Shown here piece by piece: positions 59,866 to 64,000 of a stretch of DNA of 64,000 bases; positions within the stretch are counted from its first letter, which is position 1, and each line of letters begins with the position of its first letter. The position numbers and the translations under genes are program-made. This stretch comes from Actinacidiphila guanduensis (GTDB taxonomy: Bacteria > Actinomycetota > Actinomycetes > Streptomycetales > Streptomycetaceae), in the NCBI RefSeq assembly GCF_900103985.1, contig NZ_FNIE01000013.1, positions 62,001-126,000 of the forward strand. Reading direction: 5' to 3'. Under the pieces are notes generated by a model. It searched no databases. It was not told the DNA's origin and worked only from the letters and a program-made list of their open reading frames with translations.

Positions 59866-61961
59866 GCCCGCACGACCGCTGGTTGCTGCGCACCGCGCAC
59901 ACCGTCTACGCCGTCCGCCTCGAACCGGGCGGCCGCTGGGCGGAGACGGCGGCCTGGGGCCCGCACGGCGTCGAGACCGGCCCCTCGCCCCTGCCGGGCG
60001 ACCAGCACACCCACTTCCTCACCCCCGCCGACGCGGCACCGGCCGAGTACATCCCCTACGGGCTGCGGCCGTTCACCGGCGCGGACCTCACCGTCCGCCG
60101 CCCCGGCGGGGAGCGCGGCACCTGGTGGGAGTTCGCCGGCGCCCGGCAGGACGAAGAGGCAGCCCTGGAGCTGGAGTTCGCCGACCCGGTCACCGGCCTG
60201 CGCGCCACCCTGCACTACCGGGTGGTGCCCGGCACCGACGTCCTGCTGCGGTGGACGGTGCTGGCGAACACCGGCGCCGAGGAACTCCACCTGGAACAGC
60301 TGGACTCCGCCGCCGTCAACGTGCCCGTCACCGGCGCCGCCCGCCTGACCTACCTGACCGGCCAGTGGGCGCAGGAGTTCACCCGCACCACCCTCGAACT
60401 GGCCCGCGGCCGCTTCGAGATGGGCTCCACCCAGGGCGTGCCCGGCCACGCCTACGCCCCCTGGCTCGCCCTCCAGGACGCCGCGGAAGCGGACGGGCCC
60501 GCCACCGCGACCTGGGGCGTCGCCCTGCAGTGGCCCGGCAGTTGGCACCTCACCGCCGACGCCGAACCCGGCGGCGGCCTGCGGGTGCGGGCCGGCCGGG
60601 TGCCCCACGAGGGCGCCGTCGCCCTCGCCCCCGGCGCCGAACTGCGCACCCCCGAACTCGCCTGCGCCTTCAGCCCCGAGGGGCTCGACGGCCTCTCCCG
60701 CGTGTGGCACCGCTACGAGCGGCACCTCGCCGGCGAGCGGCTGCACCGGCCGCGCAAGGTGCTCTACAACTCCTGGGAGGCCACCGGCTTCGACGTCGAC
60801 GCCGCAGCGCAGCTCGAACTCGCCGAAATCGCGGCCGAGTTGGGCGTGGAGCTGTTCGTGGTGGACGACGGCTGGTTCACCGGGCGCGGCGACGAGAAGG
60901 GCGGCCTCGGCGACTGGACGGCGGACCCCGCCGCCTTCCCCGACGGCTTCGACGCCTTCATCGCCCGGATCAAGGCGCTCGGCATGGACTTCGGCCTGTG
61001 GGTGGAGCCCGAGGCCGTGAGCCCCGCCTCCGCGCTCCACGCCGAGCACCCCGAGTGGGTCTACCGGATCGACGGCCGCCCCGCCACGCTCGTCCGCGAG
61101 CAACTGCTGCTCGACCTCGGCCGGGCGGACGTCCAGGACTTCGTGCTCGCCACCCTCGACCGGCTGCTGACCGCCCACGACATCTCCTACCTCAAGTGGG
61201 ACATGAACCGCCCGCCCACCGAGCGCGGCCGCCCCGGCGCCACCGAACCCGGCGCCCTCGACCTCGACGCCGCCCACGCGGCCGGCTACCTGCGGGTCCT
61301 GGACCACCTGCGGACCCGCCACCCGCACGTCACCGTGGAGGGCTGCGCCGGCGGCGGCGCCCGCGTCGAGCACACCACCCTGGCCCGTACCGACGTGGTG
61401 TGGCCCAGTGACAACACCGCGCCGCTGGACCGCCTCGCCATCCAGTACGGCTACCTGCACGCCCACGCGCCCCACACCATGAGCTCCTGGGTCACAGACG
61501 CGCCCGGCGTCTTCGACCCGCGGCCGCGCTCGCTCGCCTTCCGCTTCGTGCTCGCCAGTGCCGGCGTGCTCGGCATCGGCGCCGACATCCGCCGCTGGGA
61601 CGCCGCCCGGCGGGCCGAGGCCGCCTCATGGGTGGCGCGCTACAAGGACGTCCGCGACGTCGTCCATCACGGCGAGGCCCGCCTGCTCGGCAGCCCCGCC
61701 GACGCCACCTGCGGCGTGCAGTACGAGGAGCCCGGCGGGCGGGTCGTCGTCGCCGCCTGGAGCACCGGCCGGCTCGACGGCGCGCCCCTGGTCCCCGGCC
61801 GCCCCGCGAGGCTGCGGCTGCGCGGCCTGGACCCCGCCGCCGTCTACGCCGACCAGGACACCGGCACCCGCTACAGCGGCGCCCACCTGCTGCACGCCGG
61901 GCTGCCGCTGCCATGGAGCGCCACCCACGACGCGGAACTCGTCGTGCTGGTCAGGCTATGA
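59862..61961 (+). CDS. Cytoplasmic GH36 alpha-galactosidase (second copy)
   Basis: A 699-residue GH36 enzyme lacking a signal peptide. VLYNSWEATGFDVD, FVVDDGWFTGRGDEKGGLGDW, MDFGLWVEPEAVSP, nucleophile Asp447 in YLKWDMNR, GCAGGGARVEHTTLARTD and acid/base Asp517 in WPSDNTAP. GTG 59862 overlaps the MalG-type stop (GTGA), so it is part of the importer operon and would split the imported galactoside to galactose. Confidence 0.95.
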   Translation: MSPHDRWLLRTAHTVYAVRLEPGGRWAETAAWGPHGVETGPSPLPGDQHTHFLTPADAAPAEYIPYGLRPFTGADLTVRRPGGERGTWWEFAGARQDEEAALELEFADPVTGLRATLHYRVVPGTDVLLRWTVLANTGAEELHLEQLDSAAVNVPVTGAARLTYLTGQWAQEFTRTTLELARGRFEMGSTQGVPGHAYAPWLALQDAAEADGPATATWGVALQWPGSWHLTADAEPGGGLRVRAGRVPHEGAVALAPGAELRTPELACAFSPEGLDGLSRVWHRYERHLAGERLHRPRKVLYNSWEATGFDVDAAAQLELAEIAAELGVELFVVDDGWFTGRGDEKGGLGDWTADPAAFPDGFDAFIARIKALGMDFGLWVEPEAVSPASALHAEHPEWVYRIDGRPATLVREQLLLDLGRADVQDFVLATLDRLLTAHDISYLKWDMNRPPTERGRPGATEPGALDLDAAHAAGYLRVLDHLRTRHPHVTVEGCAGGGARVEHTTLARTDVVWPSDNTAPLDRLAIQYGYLHAHAPHTMSSWVTDAPGVFDPRPRSLAFRFVLASAGVLGIGADIRRWDAARRAEAASWVARYKDVRDVVHHGEARLLGSPADATCGVQYEEPGGRVVVAAWSTGRLDGAPLVPGRPARLRLRGLDPAAVYADQDTGTRYSGAHLLHAGLPLPWSATHDAELVVLVRL

Positions 61962-62063
61962 GCAGCGGCCCCGCACCACCTCACTAAAGTCACCAGAACC
62001 GGTCAGAGAGCCGGCCGCAGCACCGGCCGGGCCACCGCCACCCCCGAGGAGTCGACCCGCCCC

Positions 62064-62825
62064 ATGAACGCACCCACCCCCCGCTTCGCCGGCCAGGTCG
62101 CCGTGGTGACCGGGGCGGCCTCCGGCATCGGGGCCGCCACCGCGCGCAGACTCGCCGGCGAAGGCGCCGCCGTCGTCCTCGCCGACATCGCCGCGCCGGC
62201 CGGCGAGGAGGTCGCCGCGGGCATCCGCAAGGACGGTGGCCGGGCCGCGTTCGCCACCGCCGACGTCTCCTCGCCGCAGGGGTGGCAGGACATCGCCGCC
62301 GCCGCGGCCGGCTTCGGGCCGGTGAACGTCCTGGTCTCCAACGCCTACACCGTGGACGTCACCCCCGCCCACGAGATGACGCTGGCCTCCTGGGAGCGGC
62401 AGATCGCGGTGAACCTCACCGGCGCCTTCCTCGGCGTCAAGGCGCTCCTGCCCGACCTGCGGGCGACCTCCGGCGCCGTCGTGCTCACCTCCTCCGTCCA
62501 CGCCCACAAGGGCATCCCCGGCCACCCCGCCTACGCCGCCAGCAAGGGCGCCCTGCTGTCGCTGACCGGGCAGCTGGCCGTGGAGTACGGGCCGCAGGTG
62601 CGGGTCAACGCGGTGCTGCCCGGGCCGATCCTCACCGCCGCCTGGGACCGGGTCGGGCCCGAGGACCGCGAGCGCAGCGTCGCCGAGACCGCCGCCAAGC
62701 GGTTCGGCAGACCCGAGGAGGCCGCCGCGGCCATCGCCTTCCTCGCCGCACCCGAAGCCTCCTACGTCACCGGCGCCAGCCTCCTCGTCGACGGCGGCTG
62801 GAGCGTGGTGAAGGCATCCGCATGA
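62064..62825 (+). CDS. SDR oxidoreductase, candidate galactose dehydrogenase
   Basis: A 253-residue classical SDR: TGAASGIGAATARRLAG, catalytic SSVHAHKGIPGHPAYAASKGALLSL (Ser, Tyr-x3-Lys) and the C-terminal GASLLVDGGW. LVSNAYT replaces the usual NNAG, a notable variation. NAD preference is suggested by Asp in VVLADIAAP. With a regulator and galactonate dehydratase following, it could oxidise D-galactose to galactonolactone (De Ley-Doudoroff route); other sugar or 2-keto-acid reductions are possible. GAGGAG precedes ATG 62064. Confidence 0.88.
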   Translation: MNAPTPRFAGQVAVVTGAASGIGAATARRLAGEGAAVVLADIAAPAGEEVAAGIRKDGGRAAFATADVSSPQGWQDIAAAAAGFGPVNVLVSNAYTVDVTPAHEMTLASWERQIAVNLTGAFLGVKALLPDLRATSGAVVLTSSVHAHKGIPGHPAYAASKGALLSLTGQLAVEYGPQVRVNAVLPGPILTAAWDRVGPEDRERSVAETAAKRFGRPEEAAAAIAFLAAPEASYVTGASLLVDGGWSVVKASA

Positions 62826-62868
62826 CCGCCGCAGGACCCGAACGACCTTCGCAGAAAGGCAGAACCAC

Positions 62869-63681
62869 ATGACGCCATACGCGCGCCGCGGAGTGCACGG
62901 CCAGACCGTGGAGACCCTCGCGCGCCGGGTGCTCAGCGGCGAGATCCCCGAAGGCGCCACCCTCGACCTGCCCGCGCTGCAGGCCGAACTCGACGTCAGC
63001 CTCACCGCGCTGCGCGAGTCGCTGAAGGTGCTCGCGGCCAAGGGCATGGTCGACGCCCGGCAGAAGCGCGGCACCTTCGTCCGCGCCCGTGCCGACTGGA
63101 ACCTGCTCGACGCCGACATGCTGCGCTGGCAGTTCGCCGCGGGCACCAGCGCCGGCGCCGACACCGCCCTGCTGCGCAACCTCGGCGAGGTCCGCGCCAT
63201 CATCGAGCCCGCCGCGGTGCGCCTGGCCGCGCTGCGCCGCACCGAGCCCGACCTGGCCGCGCTGGAGGCCGCCCTGGACGCCATGGCCGAGTCCGACGCG
63301 GGCCCCGCCCACGCCGTCCAGGCCGACCTCGGCTTCCACCGGGCCCTGCTCGCGGCCACCCACAACGAACTGCTCGAACGCATGGAGATGGTGATCGAGT
63401 CGGGCCTGGCGCACCGCGACGAGATCGTGCACTCCTCCCCGCACGGCCGCGACCCCGTGCCCAGCCACCGCGCCGTCCTGGACGCCGTGCGCGCCAAGGA
63501 CCCCGAGGCCGCGGAGCAGGCCATGCGCGCCCTGCTCGAACAGGCCGTGCGCGACCTGGACCTGGTGCACGGCGCCGACACCGGGCCCGGTGCGGGCGCG
63601 GGGCCCGCCGCCGGCACCGCCGCTGCACGTGAGACCGAACCCGAAACCGGAGCCGAAGCCCCCACGGAGGACACCAAGTGA
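62869..63681 (+). CDS. FadR/GntR-family regulator of galactonate genes (DgoR-like)
   Basis: A 270-residue GntR regulator of the FCD group: VETLARRVLSGEIPEGATLDLPALQAELDVSLTALRESLKVLAAKGMVDARQKRGTFV is the winged helix, and VQADLGFHRALLAATHNELL plus SHRAVLDAVRAKDPEAAEQAMRALL the ligand domain. The N-terminus and the DMLRWQF segment resemble DgoR, the galactonate repressor. Its gene overlaps dgoD by four bases, supporting galactonate as effector. ATG follows AGAAAGG. Confidence 0.9.
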   Translation: MTPYARRGVHGQTVETLARRVLSGEIPEGATLDLPALQAELDVSLTALRESLKVLAAKGMVDARQKRGTFVRARADWNLLDADMLRWQFAAGTSAGADTALLRNLGEVRAIIEPAAVRLAALRRTEPDLAALEAALDAMAESDAGPAHAVQADLGFHRALLAATHNELLERMEMVIESGLAHRDEIVHSSPHGRDPVPSHRAVLDAVRAKDPEAAEQAMRALLEQAVRDLDLVHGADTGPGAGAGPAAGTAAARETEPETGAEAPTEDTK

Positions 63682-64000
63682 AGATCGTCAGGGTCGAGAC
63701 CTTCCTGGTGCCGCCGCGCTGGCTGTTCTGCCGGATCGAGACCGACGAGGGCCTGGTCGGCTGGGGCGAGCCGGTGGTCGAGGGCCGCGCCGAGGTGGTG
63801 CGCGCGGCCGTCGAGGTGCTCGCCGAACAGCTCGTCGGCCAGGACCCGTTGCGCATCCAGGACCACTGGCAGGTGCTCACCAAGGGCGGCTTCTACCGCG
63901 GCGGCCCGGTGCTCTCCAGCGCCGTGGCCGGCCTCGACCACGCCCTGTGGGACATCGCCGGCAAGGCGTACGGCGCCCCCGTGCACAGCCTGCTCGGCGG
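63678..64000 (+). CDS. dgoD: D-galactonate dehydratase (N-terminal part, cut by window end)
   Basis: 107 codons of an enolase-superfamily enzyme. The sequence tracks E. coli DgoD closely: VETFLVPPRWLFCRIETDEG, GWGEPVVEGRAEVV, GQDPLRIQDHWQVL, GGFYRGGPVLSSAVAGLDHALWDI and AGKAYGAPVHSLLGG. It dehydrates D-galactonate to 2-keto-3-deoxygalactonate; the metal-binding barrel lies beyond the window. GTG 63678 overlaps the regulator's stop (GTGA) and follows CGGAGGA. Confidence 0.93.
   Translation, partial: MKIVRVETFLVPPRWLFCRIETDEGLVGWGEPVVEGRAEVVRAAVEVLAEQLVGQDPLRIQDHWQVLTKGGFYRGGPVLSSAVAGLDHALWDIAGKAYGAPVHSLLG

Overview
The window is very GC-rich, uses almost only G/C third codon positions, and shows GTG/ATG starts, GTGA/ATGA start-stop overlaps, leaderless promoters, Tat and lipoprotein signals, and the WhiJ-type XRE/DUF397 gene set. 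All of this points to a Streptomyces-like actinomycete (Streptomycetaceae), chromosomal and probably from an accessory, metabolism-rich arm. No rRNA, tRNA, CRISPR array, transposase or phage gene was seen.

Layout. 0-4.2 kb: end of a GNAT-family gene, then an amino-acid ABC importer (permease, ATPase, lipoprotein) behind a strong promoter and a leader that encodes a Cys-rich 33-residue peptide; this looks like a cysteine-responsive attenuator. 4.2-8.6 kb: Ku divergent from a LigD-type polymerase, DUF1269 and PRC-barrel proteins and a membrane protein. 8.7-14.5 kb: hydroxyproline-type operon (DapA-family deaminase, proline racemase/epimerase, GntR regulator, a fusion of the FAD and [2Fe-2S] dehydrogenase subunits, and the FAD/NAD subunit). 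14.8-20.1 kb: DUF2267 protein, Hsp18/RheA pair with its operator, structured tandem repeats, a Rieske oxygenase and a ROK repressor. 20.5-25.4 kb: secreted GH27 and cytoplasmic GH36 alpha-galactosidases flanking a decayed gene. 25.6-28.7 kb: anti-sigma-like ATPase, DUF397 protein, XRE/DUF5753 regulator and a methyltransferase, tied together by shared operator-like sites. 28.7-38.6 kb: mixed genes (DUF2993, a shrunken beta-helix protein behind three LacI-type operators, a small protein with an SOS box, a PLP decarboxylase, HTH/SDR pair, BrkB, two FMN reductases, HxlR). 38.5-47.2 kb: fructose/fructan locus (fructokinase and LacI, divergent from frcB-frcC-frcA and a levanase-like GH32). 47.4-54.1 kb: secreted SGNH esterase, MFS exporter, LysR, DUF3592 and a geranylgeranyl-reductase-like flavoprotein. 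54.2-64 kb: GH27, MalFG-type sugar ABC importer, GH36, then SDR, FadR-type regulator and galactonate dehydratase (dgoD, cut by the window end).

How the genes fit. Four alpha-galactosidases (two secreted GH27, two cytoplasmic GH36), an oligosaccharide importer, the start of a De Ley-Doudoroff galactose route (SDR, regulator, DgoD), plus exo-fructosidase, fructose importer and fructokinase together suit growth on raffinose-family oligosaccharides, galactomannan side chains and fructans from plants. The hydroxyproline operon suits plant cell-wall glycoproteins or collagen. All functional calls rest on motif and family recognition by reading; no database search was run.
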